This document shows positions 31,362 to 41,068 of a stretch of 64,000 nt of DNA, in pieces. A model generated the notes under the pieces. It made no database searches. It worked only from the letters and a program-made list of their open reading frames with translations, and was not told where the DNA came from. Origin of the DNA: Desulfovibrionales bacterium (GTDB lineage: Bacteria; Desulfobacterota; QYQD01); contig JAQURM010000002.1 of the NCBI GenBank assembly GCA_028715605.1, positions 124,001 to 188,000 on the forward strand, in the 5' to 3' direction. Numbering within the stretch: the first letter of the stretch is position 1; the number at the start of each line of letters is the position of its first letter. Made by a program: the position numbers and the translations under genes.

Positions 31362-32405
31362 ATGGCAAGATTGAAATCATACCTGAACGGGGCCGATCTA
31401 AAGGCCATAGGTGAACAAGGACTCTTATCTATTCTAAAGAAGAACTTTTCCCGTGTGGAGAGACCGGACGTCCTGCGCGGTATCGGCGAGGACTGTGCCG
31501 TAATCCCCATGAGCCGCACCCGGTATCTGCTGGTAACCACAGATACGCTGGTTGAAGGCATCCATTTTCGCCTGGATTATACCACGCCCTATCTACTGGG
31601 CAAGAAGGCTATGGCCGTTAATTTGAGCGACGTGGCCTCGATGGGAGGGACGCCTACGCACGCCTTTTTAAACCTGGCCCTGCCTGAAGAGACACCTATA
31701 TCCTTTGTGCGCCAATTAGCTCAGGGCATCAATTTTTGGTGCCGGCGTTATAACGTGCCCATTATCGGCGGAGATACGGTCTCCTGCCTCTCTGGTGTTG
31801 TGCTCACTATAACCGTACTGGGTGAAGGATATAGGGGAAAAATCGCCTTGCGGTCCGGGGCCAGGGAAGGGGACCTTATCTTTGTTTCCGGCTGCCTGGG
31901 TGATGCGGCGGCCGGACTGGCCTTGCTGGAAGGAAAGCGTAAGCCGGAACCGGCCTACCGGAGACTTTTTAGGGCACAACTGGATCCTATACCGCAACTG
32001 GAATTGGGAAGATACCTGGCCGGCCATAAGCTGTCTTCTGCCATGATCGATCTCTCGGATGGTCTGGCTACTGACCTGGCGCATATTGCCGAAGAGAGCG
32101 GTGTAGCCGCAGAAATTGACGCAGAGAAGCTTCCGGTTTCCACTGCCTGCCGCAAGCTGGCCGAAGAATCCGGCGCTTCCGCACTGGCCTGGGCCCTTTT
32201 TGGGGGGGAGGATTATGGTATTTTATTTATAGTTTCACCGGATCATGCCGAAAAGATAAAAAAAGAAGTGAAATCCTTGACCAGAGTAAGCCCGTTCTGT
32301 GTGGGTAAGGTAGTCAAGGGAAGAGGAGTTTTTTTGCGGGAAGACGGATATAAAAAAGATATCACCCATAAGGGGTACGATCATTTCGCAAAAAGGCAAC
32401 CTTAA
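31362..32405 (+). CDS. thiL: Thiamine-monophosphate kinase
   Basis: A 347-residue ThiL, the last enzyme of thiamine diphosphate synthesis. Landmarks: GIGEDCAVIPM, TTDTLVEGIHFRLDYTTPYL, GKKAMAVNLSDVASMGGTPT, NVPIIGGDTVSC, FVSGCLGDAAAGLALL, AMIDLSDGLATDLAHIA and GGEDYGILF. Length is normal for the family. Confidence 0.97.
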   Translation: MARLKSYLNGADLKAIGEQGLLSILKKNFSRVERPDVLRGIGEDCAVIPMSRTRYLLVTTDTLVEGIHFRLDYTTPYLLGKKAMAVNLSDVASMGGTPTHAFLNLALPEETPISFVRQLAQGINFWCRRYNVPIIGGDTVSCLSGVVLTITVLGEGYRGKIALRSGAREGDLIFVSGCLGDAAAGLALLEGKRKPEPAYRRLFRAQLDPIPQLELGRYLAGHKLSSAMIDLSDGLATDLAHIAEESGVAAEIDAEKLPVSTACRKLAEESGASALAWALFGGEDYGILFIVSPDHAEKIKKEVKSLTRVSPFCVGKVVKGRGVFLREDGYKKDITHKGYDHFAKRQP

Positions 32406-32420
32406 AAGGAGGTATCCGGG

Positions 32421-33410
32421 GTGGCTAATACCAGATTTAATTTTTCCACGATAGCGATCTCTTTGGGCCTTTTCATCGTAGCAGTATTTTTCTTAATCTT
32501 CATCACCGGCCAGTCTCCGGTCAGAACTGTGGGTGTTGTGCCCATTTTTGACTTGCCCGCCGGTCTAAGCTTCTGTGGTGAGCCGGTCCCTCTTGAAAGG
32601 CAGGACGTCCGGGAGATGCTGGACCGGGAATTTGTTATTTCCGTTTATGACCATGCCCAGGTCATCATGTGGATGAAGCGCGCCAACCGGTACTTTCCTT
32701 ATATCGAGAAAAGGCTTAAAGAACGGAATATGCCGGGTGACCTCAAATATGTAGTCGTAGTCGAAAGCGCGCTGAAGACCTATGCCTTCTCCGGTGCAGG
32801 GGCGGCCGGCCCATGGCAATTTATGGAAAAGACCGCAAAACGTTATGGACTGAGGGTCGATGACTGGATTGACGAACGGTTGAATTTTGAGCGGGCTACC
32901 GAAGCTGCCCTGGATTATTTCGGAGATCTTTATCAAAGGTTTGGCAGCTGGACTGTGGCCGTAGCGGCATATAATTGCGGCGAAGACCGGATGAATAGGG
33001 ACATTACCGGGCAGAATGTTAATAATTTTTATGGTCTTAATCTGCCCCTGGAGACAGAGCGGTATATCTTCCGGGGATTGGCCGCAAAGGTAATTCTTGG
33101 CGCTCCTGAACTCTATGGTTATAACGTGCCTGAGAAGAGTCTTTACCCTCCCCTGGAATATGATCGTCTTGATTTTAAGGCGTCAGGCGAGGTACATCTG
33201 CGTAACATAGCCTCTGCATGCGGTACGACCTTCAAGGCCGTCAAGGAAATAAACCCGCAAATAAGGAACAGCACTATCCCCGCGGGATGCTATGCCCTGA
33301 ATGTGCCCAAGGGGACGGCGGAACAGTTTAAGGCTAATTTTGCAAGCGCCTTGTCCCGGGGTAAGCGGGATAACATCTTGATTTGCAAGAAGAAGGACCG
33401 GGATAAGTGA
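32421..33410 (+). CDS. MltD-like lytic transglycosylase
   Basis: A 329-residue envelope protein with an N-terminal membrane anchor (residues 8-29). The SLT domain has the catalytic Glu in VVVESALKTYAFSGAGAAG (about residue 115) followed by PWQFM and AVAAYNCGEDRM. A LysM-like region is at the C-terminus (GTTFKAVKEINPQIRNSTIP). It should cleave murein glycan strands in the periplasm. The GTG start has GGAGG eight bases upstream. It lies 15 bases after thiL. Confidence 0.9.
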   Translation: MANTRFNFSTIAISLGLFIVAVFFLIFITGQSPVRTVGVVPIFDLPAGLSFCGEPVPLERQDVREMLDREFVISVYDHAQVIMWMKRANRYFPYIEKRLKERNMPGDLKYVVVVESALKTYAFSGAGAAGPWQFMEKTAKRYGLRVDDWIDERLNFERATEAALDYFGDLYQRFGSWTVAVAAYNCGEDRMNRDITGQNVNNFYGLNLPLETERYIFRGLAAKVILGAPELYGYNVPEKSLYPPLEYDRLDFKASGEVHLRNIASACGTTFKAVKEINPQIRNSTIPAGCYALNVPKGTAEQFKANFASALSRGKRDNILICKKKDRDK

Positions 33411-33597
33411 AGATTACCGGCGCGCCCGGCTGCTCTCCATACTACCGGTCGAAGATGTCCGCCTTAGGCGGATGCGAGCCTTCGACGCATGCGGGTAACC
33501 AGCAGGTGGGCGAGCCGTGTGAGTTCCGGGATACGATAGCGGGCTGTGCAGGCCAGGGTATAGCCCATCCCAGGGGTGCAGGTTATCTATTTTCATC
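33411..33597. repeat. Convergent intergenic region with nested palindromes
   Basis: GTCGAAG (33448-33454) and CTTCGAC (33480-33486) enclose the palindrome TCCGCCTTAGGCGGA (33458-33472). It lies between two convergent genes and may act as a two-way terminator, although no T-run is present. Confidence 0.5.
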
Positions 33598-35778
33598 CTA
33601 ATCGCATCGGGAAAATCCGCAGGACCGGCAGACGAGACATCCGCCTTCGGATTCCAGCGTCCCTCCACAGTCCGGGCAGGCCCCCATGGTCTTGTCATGC
33701 GGTGAGATGGGAAGATTGGTCACATTAGCTATGGCGCGGGCCACGGCGTCAGGGCAGGAAAGGATCATTTTCCCCTGATCCCAGATAGGCGATGGGCAAC
33801 GTATTCCCGAAAGCTGTCTGATGATCGCCTCCACCTTGAGGCCGGAACGTAAAGCCAGAGAGATAAGCCTGCCGATGGCCTCTATTTGAGAGGCAGCGCA
33901 ACCACCGGCCTTGCCTATCTGGGCAAACACTTCACATATTCCCTTTTCGTCTGAGTTTATGGTGATATACAGGTTGCCGCATCCGGTACGCATACGTTCT
34001 GTAATGCCTGTGGTGCGCATAGGCCGGGCGCGCGGGACGATTTCTTTTTTTTCTCCCTCTTTTTTAAAACTTAGCACCTGACCCTTCCGACTGCCGTAGC
34101 GATAGATGGTCAGCCCTTTCAATCCCTGTTCATAAGCCAGAAGGTAGACCTTGTGCACATCTTCGATAGAGGCTGTGGAGGGGAAATTGATGGTTTTGGA
34201 AACGGCATTATCTGTATGTTTCTGGAAGGCGGCCTGTAGCCGGATGTGCCATTTCGGGCTGATGTCCATGGCCGTCATATAGACCTTCTTCAGTGAATCC
34301 GGAATGTCCGGGATGCCTTGAATGGAGCCGCCTTGCGCGATGTCCTCCATAAGCTCTTTGGTAAGGATACCAGCCTTCTTGGCCGCTTCCTTGAAGTAGG
34401 GGTGTACTTCCAGGAGTTCGCTGCCATCTAAGACGCGGCGCACAAAGGAGACGGCAAAAAGCGGCTCTATCCCACTGGAACAACCGGCGATGATGCTGAT
34501 CGTGCCGGTAGGGGCGATAGTGGTAGTGGTGGCATTACGCATAAAAGGGGTTTTTGGATTATCGTATATGCTGCCTTTATAGTTGGTAAAGTTGCCGCGC
34601 TTTCCGGCTAAGTCGGCTGAGGCCAGTTTGGATTCACGCGAGATAAAAGACATGACGGTCTCTGCCGTTTTAACCGCATCCTTTGAATTATAAGGAATAC
34701 CCAGTTGTATGAGCATGTCGGCAAATCCCATTACCCCCAAGCCTATTTTGCGGTTGGCCTTGCTCATGGATTCAATCTGCAACAGGGGATATTTATTGAT
34801 GTCTATAACATTGTCCAGGAAGTGCACGGCATGATGTATTATTTTTTTAAGGCCGGCATAATCTACCTTGTCCGCCTTAACGAAGCGGGAGAGGTTGATG
34901 GAGCCAAGATTACAGGCTTCATAAGGGAGTAAGGGCTGCTCACCGCAGGGATTGGTGGCCTCTATCTCGCCCAGTTGTGGAGTGGGATTGTCCCGGTTTA
35001 TACGGTCGAGGAAGATTATACCCGGCTCGCCGGTGGCCCAGGCGGCCTCGACTATTTGGGTAAAGATATGGACGGCGGGGACAGATTTTACTTTATGTCC
35101 ATTCCGCGGGTTGATAAGGTCATATTCTTCGCCTTTGGCCAGGGCTCGCATGAATTCGGCGGTTATGGCCACTGAGATGTTAAAGTTGTTGAGCTTATCC
35201 GTCATCTGTTTGGCATTTATGAACTGTTCTATATCGGGGTGATCCACACGGAGTATTCCCATATTAGCCCCGCGGCGGGTCCCCCCTTGCTTGATTGTTT
35301 CCGTGGCTATGTCAAAAACCGTCATAAAGGAAACCGGGCCGCTGGATACGCCCTGTGTCGTGCGCACCACATCATTGGCCGGACGGATGCGGGAGAAAGA
35401 AAACCCGGTCCCTCCTCCGCTTTTGTGGATTATGGCGGTCTGTTTAATGGCCTCGAAGATGCTGTCAATTGAGTCTTCTACAGGCAGGACGAAACAGGCG
35501 GCGAGTTGTCCCAGCCTGCGGCCGGCATTCATCAGGGTGGGTGAGTTGGGCATGAAGAGGAATTCGGTCATCATCCGGTAAAAGGTGTCTTCTGTTTTCT
35601 TAACATCGGTCTTTTGGCCATGGATGGCGTCGGCAGCGGCCACGGCGCGGGCCACGCGGAGGAACATCTGTTCCGGTGTCTCTACGGCCTGGCCCTGCTC
35701 GTTTTTTTTAAGATAGCGCTTTTGCAGGACAGTGAGGGCATTTGCGGTCAGTTTCAATCCGGTTTTGGGAAGGGGCAT
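33598..35778 (-). CDS. nrdJ: Adenosylcobalamin-dependent (class II) ribonucleotide reductase
   Basis: A 726-residue reductase that makes dNTPs without oxygen. Landmarks: [58 protein letters not shown] with the catalytic Cys and Glu pattern, [20 protein letters not shown], and the C-terminal Cys-rich tail [20 protein letters not shown] that forms a zinc ribbon. It overlaps the ogt end by 25 bases. Class II enzymes need B12, consistent with an anaerobe that has a cobalamin-type radical SAM protein at 22089. Confidence 0.97.
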   Translation of the reverse strand: MPLPKTGLKLTANALTVLQKRYLKKNEQGQAVETPEQMFLRVARAVAAADAIHGQKTDVKKTEDTFYRMMTEFLFMPNSPTLMNAGRRLGQLAACFVLPVEDSIDSIFEAIKQTAIIHKSGGGTGFSFSRIRPANDVVRTTQGVSSGPVSFMTVFDIATETIKQGGTRRGANMGILRVDHPDIEQFINAKQMTDKLNNFNISVAITAEFMRALAKGEEYDLINPRNGHKVKSVPAVHIFTQIVEAAWATGEPGIIFLDRINRDNPTPQLGEIEATNPCGEQPLLPYEACNLGSINLSRFVKADKVDYAGLKKIIHHAVHFLDNVIDINKYPLLQIESMSKANRKIGLGVMGFADMLIQLGIPYNSKDAVKTAETVMSFISRESKLASADLAGKRGNFTNYKGSIYDNPKTPFMRNATTTTIAPTGTISIIAGCSSGIEPLFAVSFVRRVLDGSELLEVHPYFKEAAKKAGILTKELMEDIAQGGSIQGIPDIPDSLKKVYMTAMDISPKWHIRLQAAFQKHTDNAVSKTINFPSTASIEDVHKVYLLAYEQGLKGLTIYRYGSRKGQVLSFKKEGEKKEIVPRARPMRTTGITERMRTGCGNLYITINSDEKGICEVFAQIGKAGGCAASQIEAIGRLISLALRSGLKVEAIIRQLSGIRCPSPIWDQGKMILSCPDAVARAIANVTNLPISPHDKTMGACPDCGGTLESEGGCLVCRSCGFSRCD

Positions 35779-36293
35779 GATCTCTTCTCCTTATACGCAT
35801 TTTCCAGGGTGAGGAGCTTTGTTTTCAAGTTCAGGCCGGAACTAAAGCCGACGAGTTTACCGGTACTTCCTATGACGCGATGGCATGGTATTATAAGCGG
35901 GAGTGGGTTGGCACCTGCTGCCTGTCCTACGGCACGGGCCGCCTTCACTTTTCCGACAGCCCTTGCTATTTCCTGATAAGAACGGGTCTCACCGTAAGGA
36001 ATGGCCATTATGGCCTCCCAGACCGTCTTTTGGAAGGTGGTCCCTGTTACATCCATAGGCACAGAGAAGATGCGGCGTCTGCCGGCAAAGTATTCCCTGA
36101 TCTGGGTTATGACCGGGCCGTGTATTTCGGCATTTTCTTCCAAAGTTACCGCGCTTGCATGTCTTTTCTGTAGCCCGGCGGGGGTGCAATCCTTGGCCTC
36201 AGGACAGAAAATTATATAACATAAGCCCTTGACGTTGGACAGAAAAGTGAGACAGACGGAATTAATTCTGGCCTGCGTAAAAAAGAAGCGCAT
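35754..36293 (-). CDS. ogt: Methylated-DNA--protein-cysteine methyltransferase
   Basis: A 179-residue O6-alkylguanine repair protein. Active site [20 protein letters not shown] with acceptor Cys; the DNA-binding helix is [20 protein letters not shown], and [20 protein letters not shown] precedes it. ATG 36293 gives a family-like length; the frame extends to 36344 without support. It lies 11 bases after trkA and overlaps nrdJ, so the minus-strand run trkH-trkA-ogt-nrdJ could be one transcript. Confidence 0.93.
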   Translation of the reverse strand: MRFFFTQARINSVCLTFLSNVKGLCYIIFCPEAKDCTPAGLQKRHASAVTLEENAEIHGPVITQIREYFAGRRRIFSVPMDVTGTTFQKTVWEAIMAIPYGETRSYQEIARAVGKVKAARAVGQAAGANPLPLIIPCHRVIGSTGKLVGFSSGLNLKTKLLTLENAYKEKRSCPFPKPD

Positions 36294-36303
36294 GATGTTT
36301 TTA

Positions 36304-36957
36304 CTATAACTTCTCCAATTTTGCGATGTTATCCCTGTGGCCAATTACAAATAGTATGTCGCTATCTTTTACTACAAAGTCGGCGGGTGGAACCAGGATA
36401 AAATTATCAGTAAGGACTTCCTTTACGCCGATGACATAGACGTTATGTCTCACCCGCAGGTCAAGACCGCTCAATGTCTTCCCGATAAAGGCGGTAGGGG
36501 GCGCCAATTCTACCAGGGTGTAGTTTTCTACCATAGGGATGAAGTCCAGGATGTTCGGTGTAGAGAGACTCCTCGCCGTCTTCAGGGCCATTGCCTTTTC
36601 CGGATAGATTACCTCGGTAGCTCCGATCCGTTCCAGTATCTTGCCATGATCCTCATTCATGGCCTTCACTAAAATCTGTTTGACTTTTAGCTCCTTAAGG
36701 TAGAGGGTAACGAGGATGCTGGAGGCGATGTCTTCTCCGATGCTGACCAGCACTGCGTCCATCTGATCTATCCCCAGGGTTTTTAATATTTCCTTGTGTG
36801 CAATGTCAGCAACCACCGCCTGGGTGGAAAAGGGTTGAATTTCCTGTACCCGGTCCTTATCCTTATCGATAGCTATGACTTCGTGTCCATCTTCAAACAG
36901 GGCCTTAGCCAGGTGGAAGCCGAACTTTCCCAGACCAATCACGGCAAATCTTCTCAT
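36304..36957 (-). CDS. trkA: Trk/Ktr potassium uptake regulatory protein TrkA
   Basis: A 217-residue gating subunit. It has an RCK-N Rossmann domain (RRFAVIGLGKFGFHLAKALF, GHEVIAIDKDKDRV) that binds NAD or ATP, and an RCK-C domain (GKTLSGLDLRVRHNVYVIGV). The start at 36957 (MRRFAV) is preferred over 36978. It is directly downstream of trkH and has the short one-RCK-unit length of the KtrA type. Confidence 0.95.
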   Translation of the reverse strand: MRRFAVIGLGKFGFHLAKALFEDGHEVIAIDKDKDRVQEIQPFSTQAVVADIAHKEILKTLGIDQMDAVLVSIGEDIASSILVTLYLKELKVKQILVKAMNEDHGKILERIGATEVIYPEKAMALKTARSLSTPNILDFIPMVENYTLVELAPPTAFIGKTLSGLDLRVRHNVYVIGVKEVLTDNFILVPPADFVVKDSDILFVIGHRDNIAKLEKL

Positions 36958-36970
36958 AGCCCGCTCCTTT

Positions 36971-38344
36971 TTAACCAATCATAACCTTTTCTTCTGAATA
37001 ACGGAATTCAAATTCGGGCCGCTCTCTTCTGACTATTACATAGGCAAAGGTCAGTATCCCTACCCGGCCCATGAACATGAGGGCGCTTAAAATGAGCTTA
37101 TTCATGCTGTTGAGATAAGGGGTAACCCCCATGGAGAGCCCTACCGTGCCAAAGGCCGAGATGGTTTCAAAAAGATACGTAAGAAAACAGCCTCTGGCCG
37201 GATGCGAAGTCGGGCATGCCATTTCGCTGAAGAGCATGAGCATGTGGATGGTCAGTACGGTAAATACCGAGAGCATATACAGGGAGATACTCCGCATGAC
37301 CACTTCAGAAGGGATAGTCCGGTTGAAGACATGCACGTGGGGCCTCCCGCGCAATTTGTTCCAGACCAGGGCGGTCAGTACGGCCAGGGTGCTGGTCTTG
37401 ATCCCGCCGCCCGTCGATCCGGGGGAGGCGCCGATAAACATCAGGAGGATGATTATATAGAGGCAACTGTCTGTAAGGGAAGTGGTATCGACCGTGTTAA
37501 ACCCTGCGGTCCGGGGGGTTATGGATTGGAAGAGGCTGATGAGACATTTTTCATAAAATGGACGATGGGCCAGGACATTGTTGGCCTCAAACGCCCAGAA
37601 GAGCAGGGTTCCGGTTAAAATCAGTATCCCGGTGGTGACGATAACCATACGGGTATGCAGGGAAAGCCCTCTTCTTTCCGGGTGGCGCCTTACTCGCTGG
37701 TAAAGCTCGTAGATAACCGGAAATCCCAGACCGCCCATGACTATATTCGCACATATAGTGAGGTTGACACCCGCATGGCCGGTGTAGTTCATGAGATTGT
37801 TGCTAAAGGTGGAAAAACCCGCATTGCAGAAGGCGGATATGGAATGAAAGAAGCCATGGTACAGGGCGGTCGGAAATGGATAGTCCCTCCAGAAGCACAA
37901 GGCCAGAAGAATGGAAGCAGCCCCTTCCACCAAGAAAGTAAAAAGAAAAATGGATTTTATAAGGGTATGCATGTCTGTAATGGGTGCAGGGGTAAACGAT
38001 TCCTGCATCAACCAGCGTCCCCGGACGCTTATTCCCCGCCCCATAGAGAGGAATAGAAAAACAGAAAAGGTCATAACCCCTAACCCGCCTACCTGAATTA
38101 AGGTAAGGATAACCATTTGTCCGAAAGTGCTGAAAGATTTTGCTGTATCCAGGACGGTTAGACCGGTCACACAAAGGGCGGAGGTAGAGGTAAAGACGGC
38201 GTCAACGAGAGAGATGGGTTGAGTGGTGTGGGATATGGGTAGATATAGCATACCTGCTCCGATAATATCTATGACCAGGAAGCTCAGGATCAGAATATGG
38301 GCGTGATGGAGCTTTTGTAAATATCTCTGGAATACGGGATGCAA
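36971..38344 (-). CDS. trkH: Trk/Ktr potassium channel subunit TrkH
   Basis: A 457-residue membrane protein with the four pore repeats of TrkH/KtrB: TSTSALCVTGLTVLD, SISAFCNAGFSTFSNN, SITPRTAGFNTVDT, ETISAFGTVGLSMGVTP. A TTG start follows AAAGGA. It forms the potassium pathway gated by TrkA, encoded just downstream. It is divergent from the cold-shock gene. Confidence 0.95.
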   Translation of the reverse strand: MHPVFQRYLQKLHHAHILILSFLVIDIIGAGMLYLPISHTTQPISLVDAVFTSTSALCVTGLTVLDTAKSFSTFGQMVILTLIQVGGLGVMTFSVFLFLSMGRGISVRGRWLMQESFTPAPITDMHTLIKSIFLFTFLVEGAASILLALCFWRDYPFPTALYHGFFHSISAFCNAGFSTFSNNLMNYTGHAGVNLTICANIVMGGLGFPVIYELYQRVRRHPERRGLSLHTRMVIVTTGILILTGTLLFWAFEANNVLAHRPFYEKCLISLFQSITPRTAGFNTVDTTSLTDSCLYIIILLMFIGASPGSTGGGIKTSTLAVLTALVWNKLRGRPHVHVFNRTIPSEVVMRSISLYMLSVFTVLTIHMLMLFSEMACPTSHPARGCFLTYLFETISAFGTVGLSMGVTPYLNSMNKLILSALMFMGRVGILTFAYVIVRRERPEFEFRYSEEKVMIG

Positions 38345-38591
38345 ATTAGTTCCTTTCCGGATAGAATGTGCCCTATTTTATCCATAGTATTTTAAAAAAC
38401 AAGGTAATTTTGAGAACCGTGCCGGTCCGTAGCCGGAGGAAATTACTGTTGCTGATTAAATAAAAAATGATAGCTTAGCGGAAAAAGCTTGACAGAAGGT
38501 CAGATAATCGTTAAGTGTAGATATACTTTTATGTTTAGGAATAGTTTTTGTTTTTAGGAATAGTTTTTGTGTTATAGAGGTCGTATAGAGT
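38345..38591. other. Divergent region between trkH and the cold-shock gene, with an 18-bp tandem repeat
   Basis: A TTGACA at 38489-38494 may be the -35 of the cold-shock promoter. TTTAGGAATAGTTTTTGT is present twice without change at 38534-38551 and 38553-38570. No coding frame is visible. Confidence 0.5.
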
Positions 38592-38632
38592 TAGCCACCG
38601 AGGTCGATAGGGTCCGAAGTGGCTATTTTTTT
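38592..38632 (+). terminator. Terminator-like hairpin in the cold-shock gene leader
   Basis: TAGCCAC (38592-38598) pairs with GTGGCTA (38619-38625), followed by seven Ts. It lies 83 bases before the cold-shock ATG, with no plus-strand gene upstream, so it would act on the leader transcript as an attenuator or end a small RNA. Confidence 0.6.
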
Positions 38633-38715
38633 GAAAATTTCCATGTCAGGATTATCTCATAGGGATTTTTCCCGTTTATTTTTTTGTTTGCTAGTAAGAA
38701 AGGGGGTTTTGGTTT

Positions 38716-38916
38716 ATGGCGGAAGGTAAAGTGAAATGGTTTAATGAGAAGAAAGGTTTTGGTTTTATTGAGCAGGAGGGCGGTCCTGATGTCTTTGTGC
38801 ATCACTCTGCTATCCAGGGCGCCGGGTTTAAGACCCTGCGCGAGGGTCAAAAGGTAACCTTTGAGGTCCAGCAGGGCCCCAAGGGGCCCCAGGCCGTTAA
38901 CGTCGTTGGTGAATAG
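38716..38916 (+). CDS. Cold-shock protein (CspA family)
   Basis: A 66-residue single cold-shock domain with both RNP motifs: [12 protein letters not shown] and DVFVHHSAI, and the usual [20 protein letters not shown] ending. It binds single-stranded RNA/DNA and melts RNA structure. AAGGGGG lies 13 bases before the ATG. The leader has a tandem repeat and a terminator-like hairpin, consistent with post-transcriptional control. Confidence 0.97.
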   Translation: MAEGKVKWFNEKKGFGFIEQEGGPDVFVHHSAIQGAGFKTLREGQKVTFEVQQGPKGPQAVNVVGE

Positions 38917-38925
38917 ATAAAGACA

Positions 38926-38970
38926 GGGCCGAACCGGGTTTGTTCAATCTGTGTTCGGCCCTTTGTTTTT
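38926..38970 (+). terminator. Cold-shock gene terminator
   Basis: GGGCCGAAC (38926-38934) pairs with GTTCGGCCC (38953-38961), followed by TTTGTTTTT. It also serves the convergent rmuC end. Confidence 0.85.
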
Positions 38971-40231
38971 AGCCTTCTTTTTTATCCACGGACGAAGGCA
39001 GTGTCCGTTCTTCTTCCAGGTGCAAGACCTGTCCGGTTATGCCGGCCATCTGGTCGTGTATCTTTTCTGCACGTTTGTGTGCCTCTTCATATTTACGCTG
39101 GGCGAGGTCTATATTCCGACCAACGGCCGTAAACTGTTCGTAAAAAATGCCGAACAGTTTTTGCAGTTCACCTATGCTGCCCCGTATCTCCTGTGCCTGT
39201 TTTTCAATATGAAATCCCCTTAAGCCGAAGGCTATGGCCATAAGGTAGGCGTAGAAACTGTTGGGAGAAACAGGAACAACATGCCGTTCCAGGGCATAAG
39301 AGGCAATGGATTTTTCCTCTCCCAGTTGTTCATCTTTTACGATTACTTCATAAAATACGTTTTCGGCCGGGATATACATGAGGGCGAAGTCATAAGTGCC
39401 TTCCTCCGGCTTTATATATTTACGGGCGATTTCATCTATTCTGGTCTTCACCGAAGTCATAAATTCCCTTTTGGCTTTCTTGCGTTCTGCTTCGGTTTCA
39501 GCCTGTCGCAGACGTTCAAAGCTCTCCAGGGGAAACTTGGCGTCCACCGGTACGGTGTTGCTGCCTAAACGGATCAGGACGTCTACTTTTTCCCCGGATT
39601 TAAAGGCATACTGCGCTTCGTAGTTGCGCTGGGGCAGTATCTGAGACAGAAGGTCTTCCAGGAGATATTCGCCGAGCCCTCCGCGTAGTTTGGGGGCCCT
39701 GAGGATATCCTGCAGCCGGCTGATGTCCTTGCCCAGTTCCTGCATATGTTTAGCGGTTTCAAATAGTTCCCCCAGGCGTAACTGAACCTTGGATATTACC
39801 TCTGTAGCCCCCTGTAACTGCTGGCCTATGTTCCCTTGGGTCTTGGTAAGTTGTTCGTTCATGGCCTGAAGGAGCCGCCCCAACTGGTCATTAAGGGTGC
39901 GCGTAGTATCTTCTAACCGTTGATTCAGATTTTTTAATGTCTCCCCCTGACCCTGGTTGAGTTGTGCGGTCAGTTCACCAAGCTGGGTATTGAATGTGCC
40001 CACTATGGCGGCGAACTGGGTTTGCACGGTTTCCAGATGCCTGACCTGACCTTGCGCCTGTTGGTCACGCATGTCACCTATTTGCCGTATGATTTCCAAC
40101 AACTGCTCTTGTAAAAGGGAGGAGGTGGAGGTCTTTTCTTTCAGGGTGCGTATCTCCCGGAACAATAATAAGGCCCCGATTCCGGCAATAAGCAGGATGG
40201 TCAAGAAGATAAGGATAGTTTCAGCAGTCAC
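38969..40231 (-). CDS. rmuC: RmuC-family DNA recombination protein
   Basis: A 420-residue protein with an N-terminal membrane segment (ILIFLTILLIAGIGALLLF), a long coiled coil (residues 25-175), and the nuclease-like RmuC domain: LRGGLGEYLLEDLLSQILPQ, VDVLIRLGSNTVPVDAKFPL, EGTYDFALMYIPAENVFYEV, VVPVSPNSFYAYL. The family limits DNA rearrangement and may have endonuclease activity. It stands alone and converges on the cold-shock gene. Confidence 0.95.
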   Translation of the reverse strand: MTAETILIFLTILLIAGIGALLLFREIRTLKEKTSTSSLLQEQLLEIIRQIGDMRDQQAQGQVRHLETVQTQFAAIVGTFNTQLGELTAQLNQGQGETLKNLNQRLEDTTRTLNDQLGRLLQAMNEQLTKTQGNIGQQLQGATEVISKVQLRLGELFETAKHMQELGKDISRLQDILRAPKLRGGLGEYLLEDLLSQILPQRNYEAQYAFKSGEKVDVLIRLGSNTVPVDAKFPLESFERLRQAETEAERKKAKREFMTSVKTRIDEIARKYIKPEEGTYDFALMYIPAENVFYEVIVKDEQLGEEKSIASYALERHVVPVSPNSFYAYLMAIAFGLRGFHIEKQAQEIRGSIGELQKLFGIFYEQFTAVGRNIDLAQRKYEEAHKRAEKIHDQMAGITGQVLHLEEERTLPSSVDKKEG

Positions 40232-40533
40232 GATTTAATCTCCGGAGATTTTCTTTTTAGATTAATTAGTTTTCGTCCGGAAACCGAAAATCTCCGGACG
40301 AGCAGTCAGCACTCAGCTATCAGCGTTCAGCTTACGATGCTATTTGTCTTGATTTTTTGCTGAGAGCTGACGGCTGATGACTGAAAGCGTTAAGCCGGAA
40401 ACGGTAGTTTCCGGATGAACACAGATTACTTATATGGTTACTTATAGCCCATTTTTCTTATATTTTCCATTTTAAATCCCCCAAAACCTCTTCTTGCCAA
40501 AAAAGGGGGGATGACATTAGGGCGATAACTCCC
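40232..40533. repeat. Intergenic repeats upstream of the Hsp20 gene
   Basis: Contains TCCGGAAACCGAAAATCTCC (40275), a CAGC/TCAGC array (40307-40388), the CCGGAAACGGTAGTTTCCGG palindrome (40395-40414) and an AAATCCCCC...AGGGGGGAT unit (40474-40512). No gene is seen. Confidence 0.6.
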
Positions 40534-40562
40534 TTGACATTAAGCAGAGGATGACTATTTAA
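40534..40562 (+). promoter_or_regulatory. Candidate promoter of the Hsp20 gene
   Basis: TTGACA (40534-40539) with TATTTA (40556-40561) 16 bases on, or ATTTAA at 17. CCCTTGACA also resembles a sigma32 -35 element, but no matching -10 is seen. No CIRCE element is present. Confidence 0.4.
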
Positions 40563-40598
40563 TGATAATATCAGGGGAAGCCCGACTAAGGAGGCAGT

Positions 40599-41027
40599 AT
40601 GGCAATTATTACCATCCGCACCGGCAGGATATTGGGAGATATCCATCGGGATATGCTCAAAATGGTGGGCGACGTCTTCAATACGGCTGGAATGATGCCG
40701 CCTAATAGGGCCTGGGTCCCGCCGGTAGATATCTATGAGACCGAGAAAGAGGTCATAGTCCTAGTTGAAGCGGCGGGAGTCAAGCAGGAAAGTCTGGATA
40801 TAACCCTGTATAAGGACCTGCTCCGGATCGCGGGCCTGCGTGAAGGCGAGAGCGGCTCCCGGTCCAGAAAATTTTATCAGATGGAGATAGCCTATGGCGC
40901 CTTTGAGCGGGTGTTAAGGCTTCCTTCTGCCGTGGAAAGTGATGAGGCCTCGGCCTCCTATAAAAACGGTCTGTTATCCATAACCCTGCCTAAAATCAGA
41001 AAGACCCTTCGTGTGGAGATAGCATAG
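40599..41027 (+). CDS. Small heat-shock protein (Hsp20/alpha-crystallin)
   Basis: A 142-residue chaperone. The alpha-crystallin domain runs from WVPPVDIYETEKEVIVLVEA to ALERVLRLPS-like and ends with the hallmark YKNGLLSITLPKI. It prevents aggregation of unfolded proteins. AAGGAGG precedes the ATG. It is 41 bases upstream of lon in the same direction, which suggests shared heat-shock control. Confidence 0.93.
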   Translation: MAIITIRTGRILGDIHRDMLKMVGDVFNTAGMMPPNRAWVPPVDIYETEKEVIVLVEAAGVKQESLDITLYKDLLRIAGLREGESGSRSRKFYQMEIAYGAFERVLRLPSAVESDEASASYKNGLLSITLPKIRKTLRVEIA

Positions 41028-41068
41028 AGTTTGCAGGGACCTTAACCTTAAAGGAGTAGATAAAGCTC

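Noticed and set aside
40465-40598. CIRCE heat-shock operator upstream of the Hsp20 gene
   Set aside because: No TTAGCACTC-N9-GAGTGCTAA or close variant; the inverted repeats there belong to dispersed families.
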